Positions 1 through 8,694 of a stretch of DNA of 64,000 bases are shown in pieces. Within the stretch, counting starts at the first letter, position 1; every line of letters starts with the position of its first letter. Origin of the DNA: Mucilaginibacter sp. 44-25 (GTDB lineage Bacteria; Bacteroidota; Bacteroidia; Sphingobacteriales; Sphingobacteriaceae); contig MKTS01000009.1 of assembly GCA_001898335.1 (NCBI GenBank), forward strand, positions 124,001-188,000, read 5' to 3'. The translations under genes and the position numbers were made by a program. The notes beneath the pieces were generated by a model that searched no databases, was not told the DNA's origin, and worked only from the letters and a program-made list of their open reading frames with translations.

Positions 1-2
1 AC

Positions 3-1088
3 CTGCGTTTTAGAAACACAGAAGTATTGGGTATTGACCAGGCCGCTAATACAGTGCACACCACTGTAGGCGATATTGCTTATGATTACCTGGTAATTGC
101 TACCGGTTCAACTACCAATTTTTTCGGCAACAAAGAGATAGAGCATTACGCCATGCCCATGAAATCTATACCCGAGGCCATGAACCTGCGCTATCTGGTG
201 CTTCAGAATCTCGAAGAGGCTATTTTAAAGCCTTCTAAGGAAGAAAGAGCACCATACCTGTCATTCGTACTGGTAGGCGCCGGTCCTACCGGTGTAGAGC
301 TCGCAGGCGCGCTTGCCGAGTTGCGCAACCACATCTTGGATAAAGACTACCCCGAACTGGCGAAAGATGAGATGAAAGTTTACCTGGTAGATTTTCTGCC
401 TAAAGTGTTAGGCCCATTCTCTGATGAAGGTTCTAAAGCGGCAGAAGATTTCCTGAAAAAAATGGGTGTTGAACTTTTACTGGGTGTTAAGGTAGAAAGT
501 TACAACGGCGAGGAAATAAAATTTGAGGGTGGTAAAAGCATACCAACCAAAAATGTGATATGGAGTGCCGGTGTAATGGGTGTAGTGCCCGAGGGTATTT
601 CCAAAGACACCATAGAGCGCGGCAACCGCATTAAGGTAGATAATATTTGCCGCGTAGTAGGCACTCAAAACATTTTCGCCATTGGCGATGTGGCCGCTAT
701 GATCACGCCTGAAACACCTAAGGGCCACCCCGGCGTTGCGCAGGTAGCCATACAAATGGGGCAAACCACCGGAAAAAACATCTACCGGTTAATAAAAGGC
801 GAGACTACCGAACCATTCAAATACAACGATAAAGGATCGTTGGCCACCATTGGCCGTAACAAGGCCATAGCTGATTTGGGCAAACTCAAATTCCAGGGAT
901 TTTTTGCCTGGCTCATATGGATGTTCGTTCACCTGATATCATTAATGGGCGGCCGCAACAAAGTGATCGTGTTTATTAACTGGGTGGCCAGCTACTTTAC
1001 CTATAATGGTGGCAGCCGCTTAATTATACGTAACTTTAAGCGTGAAGAACTTGTAGAAAAAGACCAGCAGGTATCACAACCCGATTAA
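3..1088 (+). CDS. ndh: type II NADH dehydrogenase (NDH-2), 5-prime truncated by the window edge
   Basis: The protein is a single-subunit, FAD-dependent NADH:quinone oxidoreductase that feeds electrons into the quinone pool at the inner face of the cytoplasmic membrane. The reading frame is open from base 3, so the gene begins before the window; a TTG at base 27 is internal, not a start. About 361 residues are visible, against roughly 420-450 for the family, and the first dinucleotide-binding motif is missing. Visible are the ATG motif (VIATGS), the second Rossmann motif (VGAGPTGVELAG, about nt 270-305), the FAD-binding AIGDVA motif (about nt 680) and a hydrophobic C-terminal segment (about nt 895-1005) typical of NDH-2 membrane anchoring. 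The stop codon directly abuts the ATG of the next gene (TAAATG), so the two are probably co-transcribed. The family is certain; the physiological quinone is not visible. Confidence 0.9.
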   Translation: MRFRNTEVLGIDQAANTVHTTVGDIAYDYLVIATGSTTNFFGNKEIEHYAMPMKSIPEAMNLRYLVLQNLEEAILKPSKEERAPYLSFVLVGAGPTGVELAGALAELRNHILDKDYPELAKDEMKVYLVDFLPKVLGPFSDEGSKAAEDFLKKMGVELLLGVKVESYNGEEIKFEGGKSIPTKNVIWSAGVMGVVPEGISKDTIERGNRIKVDNICRVVGTQNIFAIGDVAAMITPETPKGHPGVAQVAIQMGQTTGKNIYRLIKGETTEPFKYNDKGSLATIGRNKAIADLGKLKFQGFFAWLIWMFVHLISLMGGRNKVIVFINWVASYFTYNGGSRLIIRNFKREELVEKDQQVSQPD

Positions 1089-1955
1089 ATGACCGACCAT
1101 ATTAAGATTACTGAATGCCCGCGCGATGCCATGCAGGGCCTGCATGATTTTGTGCCGACCGATGTAAAGGCCGCTTATATTAACCTGCTCTTACAAGTGG
1201 GTTTTGATACCATCGATTTTGGCAGCTTTGTATCGCCTAAGGCCATACCACAGATGCGCGATACCGCTGAGGTGCTGAGTATGCTTGATATGGACCATAG
1301 CTCATCAAAATTATTATCCATCATTGCCAATTACAGGGGTGCTGAGGACGCTGTAAAGCATCAGGAGATCACCTATCTGGGCTATCCCTTCTCTATTTCA
1401 GAGACCTTCCAGATGCGGAACGCGAATACCACCATTGATAAAGCCTTTGACGATGTTAAGCGCATTAACGAGCTTTGCGCCGCTAATAACAAAGCTCTAC
1501 TGGTTTATCTTTCCATGGGCTTTGGTAACCCTTATGGCGATGCGTGGAGCAACGATATTGTACTGCACTGGGCGCAGAAAATGATCAATGAAGGCATTGG
1601 CTACATCGCCCTTTCAGATACCATTGGCATTGCCCAGCCCGAACAGATCAGTAGCTTATATCCGGCGCTTAAAAAACTATCAGAGATCACCGAATTTGGC
1701 GTACACCTGCACTCTACCCCCGATACCTGGCAGGAAAAGATAGCCGCCGCCTATGAAGCCGGCTGTAATAAATTTGACGTGGCCCTAAAAGGTTACGGCG
1801 GCTGCCCTATGGCCAAAGACGACCTTACCGGTAACATCGCTACAGAAAATCTGGTGGCGTTCCTGCTGCACCAGAACGTACCCTTGAGCCTCGATCTGGA
1901 TAAACTTGCCGAGGCTATGGAGTATTCGGCAAAGGTGTTTGTTAAAGAGCGTTAG
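1089..1955 (+). CDS. mvaB: hydroxymethylglutaryl-CoA lyase
   Basis: HMG-CoA lyase cleaves 3-hydroxy-3-methylglutaryl-CoA to acetoacetate and acetyl-CoA, the last step of leucine degradation. The 288-residue protein has the expected TIM-barrel length. Family landmarks are the catalytic Arg-Asp near the N-terminus (CPRDAMQ, residues 10-16), the SFVSPKAIPQM substrate loop (46-56), the metal-binding His-x-His (HLH, 206-208), the catalytic cysteine loop GYGGCP (235-240) and the downstream GNIATENL. The usual GPRDGLQ is here CPRDAMQ, a modest departure. It starts immediately after the ndh stop codon. No other leucine-degradation genes are next to it, so the assignment rests on sequence, not context. 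A related DRE-TIM lyase is the main alternative. Confidence 0.88.
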   Translation: MTDHIKITECPRDAMQGLHDFVPTDVKAAYINLLLQVGFDTIDFGSFVSPKAIPQMRDTAEVLSMLDMDHSSSKLLSIIANYRGAEDAVKHQEITYLGYPFSISETFQMRNANTTIDKAFDDVKRINELCAANNKALLVYLSMGFGNPYGDAWSNDIVLHWAQKMINEGIGYIALSDTIGIAQPEQISSLYPALKKLSEITEFGVHLHSTPDTWQEKIAAAYEAGCNKFDVALKGYGGCPMAKDDLTGNIATENLVAFLLHQNVPLSLDLDKLAEAMEYSAKVFVKER

Positions 1956-2050
1956 GAAGCAAGATATAAGAATCAAGAATGAAGATATAATTTCATATTG
2001 CAAGCAGTCTTGGTTCTTGGCTCTTGGCTCTTGATTCTTGTTTCTTAGCT
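1956..2050. repeat. intergenic inverted repeat of CAAGAAT/ATTCTTG words (copy 1)
   Basis: Between the convergent mvaB and GNAT genes the left part carries purine-rich words such as AAGAATCAAGAAT and the right part carries several pyrimidine-rich complements (CTTGGTTCTTGGCTCTTGG, then TTGATTCTTG). Similar elements lie at 20480-20555 and 37195-37280. The arms can fold into a long imperfect hairpin. Origin unknown. Confidence 0.6.
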
Positions 2051-2476
2051 CTATCCAAGAACCATTTTAAAATGTTGTATACCAGCCTCCTTAAACATAG
2101 TGCCTGAGGGCTTAAAGCCAAGCTTTTCATAAAAGCCAACAGCCTGCACCTGCGCGTGAAGATAAACATAGGTAGCATCAGCAGGCAGATCGTTTAAAAC
2201 AGCTTTAACCAAAGCCTCTCCTACACCATAACCTCTAAACTTAGCTAACACGGCAAATCTTTCTAACTTATAGCCTTTATCGGTTTTACGCCAGCGTGCC
2301 GCACCTGCCGGCTCCCCTTCTACCGTAGCCAGGAAATGGGTAGATACGTTTTCATTTTCCCACTCCAGTTCGGGCGGGCAATTTTGTTCGTCAACAAACA
2401 CCTCGCGCCTGATGGCGAACACGGTTTCCAGGTCATGGGGATCACTTACTTTTTTTACTTCTGCTGATGAGGGCAT
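2051..2476 (-). CDS. GNAT family N-acetyltransferase
   Basis: A 141-residue single-domain GCN5-related acetyltransferase that would transfer an acetyl group from acetyl-CoA to an unidentified amine. The N-terminal IRREVFVDEQ (22-31) is characteristic of the ElaA/YjdJ-like group, and the acetyl-CoA pyrophosphate loop is RGYGVGEAL (81-89). A C-terminal FYEKLGF motif, which closes the GNAT fold, is also present. The ATG overlaps the end of the upstream small membrane protein by 35 bases; no other in-frame start fits the conserved N-terminus, so the overlap looks real and suggests coupled expression. The substrate cannot be told from sequence. Confidence 0.85.
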   Translation of the reverse strand: MPSSAEVKKVSDPHDLETVFAIRREVFVDEQNCPPELEWENENVSTHFLATVEGEPAGAARWRKTDKGYKLERFAVLAKFRGYGVGEALVKAVLNDLPADATYVYLHAQVQAVGFYEKLGFKPSGTMFKEAGIQHFKMVLG

Positions 2477-2951
2477 TTTGGTAATGCTTCTTGGTCTTTA
2501 AACTGGATAACTTCTCAATATGATTTTCTTCTGCCGCGTCAATAGAGTGCGTACAGGTAATATCATCTTCTTCTTCGGCTAATTTAGACAACTTAATGTA
2601 AAACCTGGCCAACTTGTCAAGTTCATCTTCTGTAAGGTCCTCAATATGCACCATACGGTTACTTGCCCCCTGGTGCGATGCCAACAACTCATTAAGTTTT
2701 AGGTGCACGGCCTTAGAATCCTTATTCTGCGATTTTTGGATCAGGAACACCATGAGGAAAGTAATAATGGTTGTGCCGGTATTGATCACTAACTGCCAGG
2801 TATCAGAATACTTAAATATTGGCCCCGTCACAATCCATACAATAATAACTATTGTAGCGGAAATAAACGCCGCAGAACTGCCGGTAGCAATGGTTGCCCA
2901 GTTTGCGAACCGCTCAAACAAGTTTTTTTTGCGTTGTGTACTTTTAGCCAT
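2442..2951 (-). CDS. low-affinity iron permease family small membrane protein
   Basis: A small membrane protein of about 169 residues with a basic N-terminus (MAKSTQRKKNLFERFANW), two hydrophobic segments (FISATIVIIVWIVTGPIF and TIITFLMVFLIQ) and a long charged C-terminal tail. The pattern ANWATIATGSS, then a FxxSDTWQLVINTGTTIITFLMVFLIQ-like second helix followed by QNKD, is that of the family annotated as low-affinity iron permease, although iron transport by bacterial members is largely inferred. An upstream in-frame ATG at 3005 exists but lies in the aldolase terminator hairpin, so I place the start at 2951. It overlaps the downstream acetyltransferase. Confidence 0.75.
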   Translation of the reverse strand: MAKSTQRKKNLFERFANWATIATGSSAAFISATIVIIVWIVTGPIFKYSDTWQLVINTGTTIITFLMVFLIQKSQNKDSKAVHLKLNELLASHQGASNRMVHIEDLTEDELDKLARFYIKLSKLAEEEDDITCTHSIDAAEENHIEKLSSLKTKKHYQNALISRSKKSK

Positions 2952-2978
2952 AGACTTTGCAGGTATAAATCCACAACT

Positions 2979-3016
2979 AAAAAAAAGCGCCAATGTTTTT
3001 AACACGGGCGCTTTTT
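2979..3016 (-). terminator. intrinsic terminator of the class II aldolase gene
   Basis: A 10-bp stem (AAAAAGCGCC at 2982-2991 pairing with 3007-3016) with a 15-nt loop is followed on the minus strand by a run of T. It lies 21 bases past the aldolase stop codon. Confidence 0.8.
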
Positions 3017-3036
3017 ACTCTTTTTAGCTATATATG

Positions 3037-4122
3037 TTACAGCTTGCTATTCACGTCAAGGCAATTAAGGTCTGCAAAAGCTTCTGTTAAGCGTTTAACA
3101 AAAGTTTCTTCGCCTTTACGTAACCATACGCGTGGGTCATAGTATTTTTTGTTTGGAGAATCGTCGCCATCCGGGCTTCCTATCTGAGATTGCAAATAGG
3201 CCTCTTTAGATTGGTAGTAATCTTTAATACCCTCCCAGAAAGCCCATTGCATGTCGGTATCAATATTCATTTTGATAGCGCCGTATGAAATGGCCTCGCG
3301 GATCTCTTCCTGGCTTGAACCAGAACCACCGTGGAACACAAAGTTGATCGGCTTTTCAGCAGTAAGGTTATGTTTTTGTTTCAGGAACTCCTGTGAATTA
3401 TGCAGGATAACCGGCATCAGTTTCACATTACCCGGTTTGTATACACCATGTACGTTACCAAAGGCAGCCGCAACAGTAAAACGATGGCTTACTTTTGATA
3501 GTTCTTCATAAGCGTAAGCAACTTCTTCCGGCTGCGTATACAGGCGAGAGCTGTCAACATCAGAGTTGTCAACACCATCTTCTTCGCCACCGGTAACACC
3601 AAGCTCAATCTCAACGGTCATGTTCATTTTGGCCATGCGCGCCAGGTATTTGGCAGATATTTCGATGTTCTCTTCAATAGGCTCCTCAGAAAGATCAAGC
3701 ATGTGTGACGAGAACAACGGTTTGCCGGTTTCAGCAAAAAACTTTTCACCGTGGTCTAATAAACCATCAATCCATGGTAATAATTTTTTCGCCGCGTGGT
3801 CGGTGTGTAAAATAACGGCTACACCATAGTGCTCGGCCAGTAAGTGCACGTGTTTAGCTGCCGATACAGCGCCCAATATGCAGGCCTGCAGTTTTGAGTT
3901 ATCTAATGATTTACCGGCATAAAATTGAGCGCCTCCATTTGATAACTGAATAATTACAGGAGAATTAACCGCTTTAGCGGTTTCCATTACAGCGTTGATA
4001 GAATTGGTGCCAATTACGTTTACAGCGGGTAAAGCAAACTGGTGTTGCTTGGCTGCTTCAAATAACGCCTGCACCTGATCGCCATGCAGTACGCCTTTAT
4101 AATTTTTTAAATCCATGAGCAT
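3037..4122 (-). CDS. fbaA: class II fructose-bisphosphate aldolase
   Basis: A zinc-dependent aldolase that interconverts fructose 1,6-bisphosphate with glyceraldehyde 3-phosphate and dihydroxyacetone phosphate in glycolysis and gluconeogenesis. The 361-residue length and sequence match the E. coli FbaA-type class IIA subgroup. The catalytic Asp and zinc His lie in HTDHAAKK (106-113), further metal and phosphate residues in GNVHGVYKPG (about 222) and FHGGSGS (about 265). The ATG at 4122 is followed by a second ATG two codons later; either is possible. A second, unrelated class I aldolase is encoded at 35508-36530, so this organism has both mechanisms. A clean terminator follows the gene. Confidence 0.96.
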   Translation of the reverse strand: MLMDLKNYKGVLHGDQVQALFEAAKQHQFALPAVNVIGTNSINAVMETAKAVNSPVIIQLSNGGAQFYAGKSLDNSKLQACILGAVSAAKHVHLLAEHYGVAVILHTDHAAKKLLPWIDGLLDHGEKFFAETGKPLFSSHMLDLSEEPIEENIEISAKYLARMAKMNMTVEIELGVTGGEEDGVDNSDVDSSRLYTQPEEVAYAYEELSKVSHRFTVAAAFGNVHGVYKPGNVKLMPVILHNSQEFLKQKHNLTAEKPINFVFHGGSGSSQEEIREAISYGAIKMNIDTDMQWAFWEGIKDYYQSKEAYLQSQIGSPDGDDSPNKKYYDPRVWLRKGEETFVKRLTEAFADLNCLDVNSKL

Positions 4123-4351
4123 TTGTTTGGGCTTCGAAGTTATAAAAATTTACTGTTTCGCCTAATATTTATCACCTATTTTTGATTTAAGCCCCTGAAT
4201 AATAAGCGCATTTAGCGCAATATCCTTTACGCCTACCTGCTTAATAGTAATTAATAGGCACACATTAGTGTATTTAATACAACAAGGCTGATACCTTAAG
4301 TACTGAAACACAAGCTAAAACACGTTGCTATACAACCACATAGTGTGCTGA

Positions 4352-4359
4352 TAAATTTG
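4352..4359 (+). promoter_or_regulatory. candidate -7 element for accD
   Basis: TAAATTTG fits the Bacteroidota -7 consensus TAnnTTTG and lies about 60 bases before the accD start. A TTG-like upstream element is 24 bases away, longer than the usual 19-21, so support is weak. The rest of the 298-bp gap between fbaA and accD shows no gene. Confidence 0.3.
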
Positions 4360-4420
4360 TGCAATCAAATTACCAGCTTTTTTTGTTTCTTTGCAGTTAC
4401 TTTTAACCACTTTTTAAGAT

Positions 4421-5311
4421 ATGGCTTGGTTTAAGCGCGAAGACAAAGGCATTATTACCACTACACAGGAGAAAAAGGAAGCACCGGACGGGATATGGAA
4501 TAAGTGCCCAAATTGTAAAAAACCGCTTCATTATTCAGAACAGGTTGAAAACCAATACGTTTGCCACTATTGCGGTTTCCATTTACGTATAGGCTCAAAA
4601 GAATATTTTTCGGTATTGTTTGATGATAACCAATTTACCGAACTTTTTGCAGACCTGCACTCGGGCGACCCGTTGCATTTTATCGATACCAAGAAATATA
4701 GCGACAGGCTTACAGAAACCAAGGCGAAAACCGGTTTAACTGATGCTATACGCGCCGGTGTTGGCAAAATAAACGGCCAGGACATTGTGATAGCCTGCAT
4801 GGACTTTAACTTCATTGGCGGCTCAATGGGGTCTGTAGTAGGTGAAAAAATTGCCCGCTCTATTGATTACAGCATCAAACATAAAGTACCTTTCCTGATG
4901 ATATCCAAATCGGGCGGGGCGCGTATGATGGAAGCGGCCTTCTCGCTCATGCAGATGGCCAAAACATCAGCTAAGCTGGCACTGCTGGCGCAGGCTAAAA
5001 TCCCTTATATATCGTTGCTTACCGACCCAACTACGGGTGGTGTAACCGCTTCATACGCTATGCTTGGCGATATTAATATTGCCGAGCCGGGCGCTTTAAT
5101 TGGTTTTGCAGGCCCGCGTGTAATTAAAGAAACCATTAAAAAAGACCTGCCTAAAGGCTTCCAGACCGCGGAGTTTGTGCAGGAACATGGTTTCCTTGAC
5201 TTTATTGTAGACCGCCGGGAAATGAAGGAAAAATTAGCCTCATTCCTTAAAATGCTTGCCCCATACGGCGTACCGGAACCGGTTGCAGAAAAAGAAGCAG
5301 ATCATAAATAA
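4421..5311 (+). CDS. accD: acetyl-CoA carboxylase carboxyltransferase subunit beta
   Basis: The beta subunit of the carboxyltransferase that, with AccA, moves the carboxyl group from carboxybiotin to acetyl-CoA to make malonyl-CoA for fatty-acid synthesis. The 296-residue protein carries the diagnostic N-terminal four-cysteine zinc ribbon (C29, C32, C48, C51) followed by a crotonase-fold carboxyltransferase domain with SGGARMMEA and [12 protein letters not shown]. accA is not next to it, which is common in this phylum. The gene stands alone and is closed by a perfect 38-bp palindromic terminator. Confidence 0.96.
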   Translation: MAWFKREDKGIITTTQEKKEAPDGIWNKCPNCKKPLHYSEQVENQYVCHYCGFHLRIGSKEYFSVLFDDNQFTELFADLHSGDPLHFIDTKKYSDRLTETKAKTGLTDAIRAGVGKINGQDIVIACMDFNFIGGSMGSVVGEKIARSIDYSIKHKVPFLMISKSGGARMMEAAFSLMQMAKTSAKLALLAQAKIPYISLLTDPTTGGVTASYAMLGDINIAEPGALIGFAGPRVIKETIKKDLPKGFQTAEFVQEHGFLDFIVDRREMKEKLASFLKMLAPYGVPEPVAEKEADHK

Positions 5312-5330
5312 TACTGCTGATAAATACATA

Positions 5331-5370
5331 ACAAAAGAGGCGTTTGAATATTCAAACGCCTCTTTTGTTT
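5331..5370. terminator. perfect palindromic bidirectional terminator
   Basis: Bases 5331-5368 form a perfect 38-bp palindrome whose arms run from ACAAAAGAGGCGTTTGAAT, flanked by A and T runs on both sides. It separates the convergent accD and the acidic-protein gene and can serve both. Confidence 0.9.
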
Positions 5371-5418
5371 ATAATTAGTGCAAGCTTTATTTAACTCTCG
5401 CACTAAACCTAAATGTTA

Positions 5419-5985
5419 TTATATCCCCTCGGTGCCCGGCTCGTGGCCTACCATGCGGCCTGTGGTACGGCCCAGATCGCGGCTTGCGAAATCGGTTTTA
5501 GTAGCAGCACCTTCTGAAGGAAATTCGTGCCTTTCGGGTGGGGTAACATCTATTTGTTCGCTGTATGAGGTATCCGCGCCCTCGCGTGGCTGGTTTTGTT
5601 CTTCCTGCTGCGAATATCCGGTACCTTCATTATCCGACTGGCCTTCTTCCGGTATTTCGTTGGGATCATCTAATGAAGAATTGATGGTTCCGGTATATGA
5701 GCCTGCAGAGGTGCCATCCAGGTCAGTATCTTCTTCCAGGTCGGCATCTTCATAATCATCTTCTTCTAATTCATCATCTGCCAGGTCATCCTCCTCACCA
5801 CCAACGCTGTTGGTGCCGGTCATGCTTTCGTTAGATGAATAACTGCCGGGAATATTGCCTCCACCTTCTGTATCGTCCAGGCGGTTTTCATCAATATCTG
5901 TGTTGCTGTTACCAAATGAATTGGTGGCGTAGCCCTGGTTCTGATCTGTATCATTATTCCAGGTGTTTTCTTGGTTAGTTATCAT
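5419..5985 (-). CDS. highly acidic, probably disordered hypothetical protein
   Basis: I do not recognise a named domain. The 188-residue protein has no signal peptide or membrane segment. The first 60 residues are rich in Asn, Asp, Thr and Gly, the middle (about 63-90) is a dense run of Asp and Glu (EEDDLADDELEEDDYEDADL), and the last 50 residues are less biased and look ordered or conserved (TPPERHEFPSEG, DLGRTTGRMVGHE). It is very poor in lysine. Such composition fits a disordered polyanion, perhaps stress-related or nucleic-acid mimicking, but that is only inference. It is monocistronic, with its own terminator shared with accD. Confidence 0.75.
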   Translation of the reverse strand: MITNQENTWNNDTDQNQGYATNSFGNSNTDIDENRLDDTEGGGNIPGSYSSNESMTGTNSVGGEEDDLADDELEEDDYEDADLEEDTDLDGTSAGSYTGTINSSLDDPNEIPEEGQSDNEGTGYSQQEEQNQPREGADTSYSEQIDVTPPERHEFPSEGAATKTDFASRDLGRTTGRMVGHEPGTEGI

Positions 5986-6058
5986 AGGTTTTGTTTTTTA
6001 GTTATAACCTACACATAGCAATACACCTGCCAATTTTCAAAAAAAGAAAAAAATTTAA

Positions 6059-7195
6059 TTATGCATTTACCACGCATAGCTCTTTAAGCTTGGCAACGGT
6101 ATAGTCAACCTCATCTTTAGTGTTATATTTTGAAAACGAGAAACGTACGGAAGGCCTGTCGGGGTTGGCACCAATAGCTGATAATACATGTGAACCAATA
6201 TCTGTGCCCGAACTGCAGGCGCTACCACCTGATGCCGAAATACCGGCAATATCCAGGTTAAAAAGCAGCATGTCGGCCATTTCCATTTCCGGGAATGATA
6301 CGTTCAGTACGGTATATAAGCTTCCTTCAGGACTGGTTTCGCCATTAAATTTTATACCGGGTATTTCCTGTGTAAGCCTGGCCATCATGTATGATTTGAT
6401 GTCCTGAATATAGGCCTGGTGGCCTTGCATATCGGCATAAGCCAGTTCAAGCGCTTTGGCCAGCCCGGCAATACCATATACGTTTTCGGTACCGCCGCGC
6501 ATATTGCGTTCCTGCGAACCTCCGTAGATCATCGGGTTAATTTTTACTTTGTGGTTGATGTGCAGAAAGCCTACACCTTTTGGGCCATGCAGCTTGTGCG
6601 CCGCACAAACCATAAAATGCAATTTAAGCTTGCTTAGATCATGTGCGAAATGGCCAACGGTTTGTACCGTATCGCTATGAAATAGCGCGTTGTAAGCCTC
6701 GCAAATATCGCCTACACGTACAATGTCTGTTAAAGTACCTAACTCATTATTGGCATGCATGAGCGATACAAAGCTGCGCTCGTTGTTTTGCAGCAATTGC
6801 TCCAGGTGGCTGTAATCAACCTGTCCTTTATCGTCAACATCTACATAGCTCAGCTTAATGGCTCCTGCCTTTTCCATAGCCTGTAAGGTATGCAGCACGG
6901 CATGGTGCTCCAGTTTAGTGGTGATGGCATGTTTTAGCTGATGATCAATGATACCGCAACGGATGGCGGTATTATCGGCCTCGGTACCGCCGCTGGTAAA
7001 AAATATTTCGGCGGGTGAGGTATGCAGCAGGTTGGCTATGGTCTTGCGCGATCTCTCGATCAACGTACGCACTTCGCGCCCGTGCGCGTGTATGGATGAC
7101 GGATTGCCAAACTGGCTTTCCATTACCTTGTACATTTCTTTTAGTACTTCAGGGTCGAGCGCGGTTGTTGCTGCGTTGTCGAAATAAACTCGCAT
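6059..7195 (-). CDS. cysteine desulfurase (NifS/IscS family)
   Basis: A PLP-dependent enzyme that removes sulfur from cysteine as an enzyme-bound persulfide for iron-sulfur cluster or tRNA thiolation pathways. The 378-residue protein has the N-terminal YFDNAATT, the SGGTEADN motif (68-75), the PLP lysine in HKLHGPKG (K201) and the persulfide cysteine in SACSSG (C327). The short active-site loop around C327 places it with the IscS/NifS class rather than SufS. There is no iscU or other cluster-assembly gene nearby, so whether it serves clusters or tRNA modification is open. Confidence 0.93.
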   Translation of the reverse strand: MRVYFDNAATTALDPEVLKEMYKVMESQFGNPSSIHAHGREVRTLIERSRKTIANLLHTSPAEIFFTSGGTEADNTAIRCGIIDHQLKHAITTKLEHHAVLHTLQAMEKAGAIKLSYVDVDDKGQVDYSHLEQLLQNNERSFVSLMHANNELGTLTDIVRVGDICEAYNALFHSDTVQTVGHFAHDLSKLKLHFMVCAAHKLHGPKGVGFLHINHKVKINPMIYGGSQERNMRGGTENVYGIAGLAKALELAYADMQGHQAYIQDIKSYMMARLTQEIPGIKFNGETSPEGSLYTVLNVSFPEMEMADMLLFNLDIAGISASGGSACSSGTDIGSHVLSAIGANPDRPSVRFSFSKYNTKDEVDYTVAKLKELCVVNA

Positions 7196-7269
7196 TTTAT
7201 CAATAATTATGGGGTCAGTAAAAAATAAACGGTGTAGCCGCAGGGTCTCCGGTCCTGCGGTTATACCGG

Positions 7270-8661
7270 CTATTCGTTTAAATTTAATATTTCTTTTATA
7301 TCGGTAATGATCTTGTTAGCCAGGTTATCCGCAATGGTTTCCGAGTTACCTTCAGAATAAATACGGATAATAGGCTCCGTGTTTGAGCGGCGCAGGTGTA
7401 CCCACTCCTTATCAAACTCGATCTTTAAACCATCAATAGTACTGTGCGGCTGTTTCTGGTACTTATCTTTCACCTTTAGCAGTAACGCGTCAATATCCAT
7501 CTCGGGCGTTAACGTAATTTTATTCTTAGAGATAAAATAGCCCGGGTAAGAGCTTCTTAAAACCGATACCGGCTTGCCATATTTGGCCAGGTGGGTAAGG
7601 AAGAGCGCTATACCTACCAGAGCGTCGCGGCCGTAATGCAGCTCGGGATAAATCACCCCGCCGTTGCCTTCGCCGCCTATGATGGCGTTCACCTCTTTCA
7701 TTTTGTTTACTACGTTAACCTCGCCTACAGCGGCCGCGTGATACTCTGCGCCGTGCTTTTCGGTCACATCGCGCAGGGCACGTGTTGATGAAAGGTTTGA
7801 TACAGTGTTGCCTTTGGTATTCGCCAGCACATAATCTGCCACGGCTACCAGCGTGTATTCCTCGCCAAACATGCTGCCATCCTCGCAAACAAAGCAAAGG
7901 CGGTCCACATCCGGGTCAACGGCAATACCCAGGTCGGCTTTGGTTTTCAGCACTTCTTTTGACAATGCTACCAGGTTCTCCGGCAGCGGCTCAGGGTTAT
8001 GCGGAAAATGCCCATCAGGCTCGCAATACAATTCGTGTATGGTTTCCACACCAAGCGCCTTTAACAGGGCCGGCACAAAGATGCCCCCGGTTGAGTTAAC
8101 GCAGTCAATAGCTATTTTAAAATTGGCTTTTTTAACGGCTTCAACATCTACCAGCGGAAGGGCTAAAACCTTGTCAATATGTTTTTGCAGGTAACTATCA
8201 TCATGGGTGTGTTTACCCAGGTCGTTTACATCAGCATAAATAAAATCGCTGTTCTCGGCAATGTCCAGCACTTCCTTGCCATCGGTATCGCTAATGAATT
8301 CGCCTTTCTCGTTAAGGAGCTTAAGCGCGTTCCACTGTTTAGGGTTGTGGCTGGCAGTAAGGATAATACCTCCTGCTGCCTGCTCATCGGGCACGGCTAC
8401 TTCAACGGTTGGCGTTGTAGAAAGGCCAAGATCAACCACATCAATACCCAAACCCTGCAAAGTACCTATCACCAGGTTATTCACCATGCTGCCAGACAAG
8501 CGGGCATCGCGGCCTACCACTATTTTTTTTATGCCGGTGCGTTTAACCGCCCAGCTGCCATACGCAGACGTGAATTTAACAATATCCAACGGGGTGAGGC
8601 CGTCGCCAGCGGCTCCGCCGATGGTACCCCTAATGCCTGAGATTGATTTTATGAGTGTCAA
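7270..8661 (-). CDS. glmM: phosphoglucosamine mutase / phosphohexomutase
   Basis: An alpha-D-phosphohexomutase, most likely interconverting glucosamine 6-phosphate and glucosamine 1-phosphate on the way to UDP-GlcNAc. The 463 residues show the four-domain order: phosphoserine loop TASHNP (S104), metal-binding DPDVDR (about 250), sugar-binding GGEGNGG and the C-terminal phosphate-binding RRSNTEPIIRI. The N-terminal SISGIRGTIGG matches Bacteroidota proteins annotated as GlmM. A phosphomannomutase/phosphoglucomutase role cannot be excluded. A GC-rich inverted repeat (about 7218-7260) lies downstream, but it lacks a good T tract. Confidence 0.88.
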   Translation of the reverse strand: MTLIKSISGIRGTIGGAAGDGLTPLDIVKFTSAYGSWAVKRTGIKKIVVGRDARLSGSMVNNLVIGTLQGLGIDVVDLGLSTTPTVEVAVPDEQAAGGIILTASHNPKQWNALKLLNEKGEFISDTDGKEVLDIAENSDFIYADVNDLGKHTHDDSYLQKHIDKVLALPLVDVEAVKKANFKIAIDCVNSTGGIFVPALLKALGVETIHELYCEPDGHFPHNPEPLPENLVALSKEVLKTKADLGIAVDPDVDRLCFVCEDGSMFGEEYTLVAVADYVLANTKGNTVSNLSSTRALRDVTEKHGAEYHAAAVGEVNVVNKMKEVNAIIGGEGNGGVIYPELHYGRDALVGIALFLTHLAKYGKPVSVLRSSYPGYFISKNKITLTPEMDIDALLLKVKDKYQKQPHSTIDGLKIEFDKEWVHLRRSNTEPIIRIYSEGNSETIADNLANKIITDIKEILNLNE

Positions 8662-8694
8662 AGTATATAGATGTTTGGCGCAAAAATAGCAATA

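Noticed and set aside
27..29. TTG as start of the NADH dehydrogenase
   Set aside because: The frame is open upstream to the window edge, and the protein would lack the first nucleotide-binding domain; the gene is truncated by the window.
7218..7260. Terminator after the phosphohexomutase gene
   Set aside because: CCGCAGG and CCTGCGG form a short inverted repeat, but no T run directly follows on the minus strand.
8261..8689. Open frames antisense to the phosphohexomutase
   Set aside because: They mirror codon structure of the real gene, are rich in Ser and Pro as antisense frames tend to be, and have no motifs.
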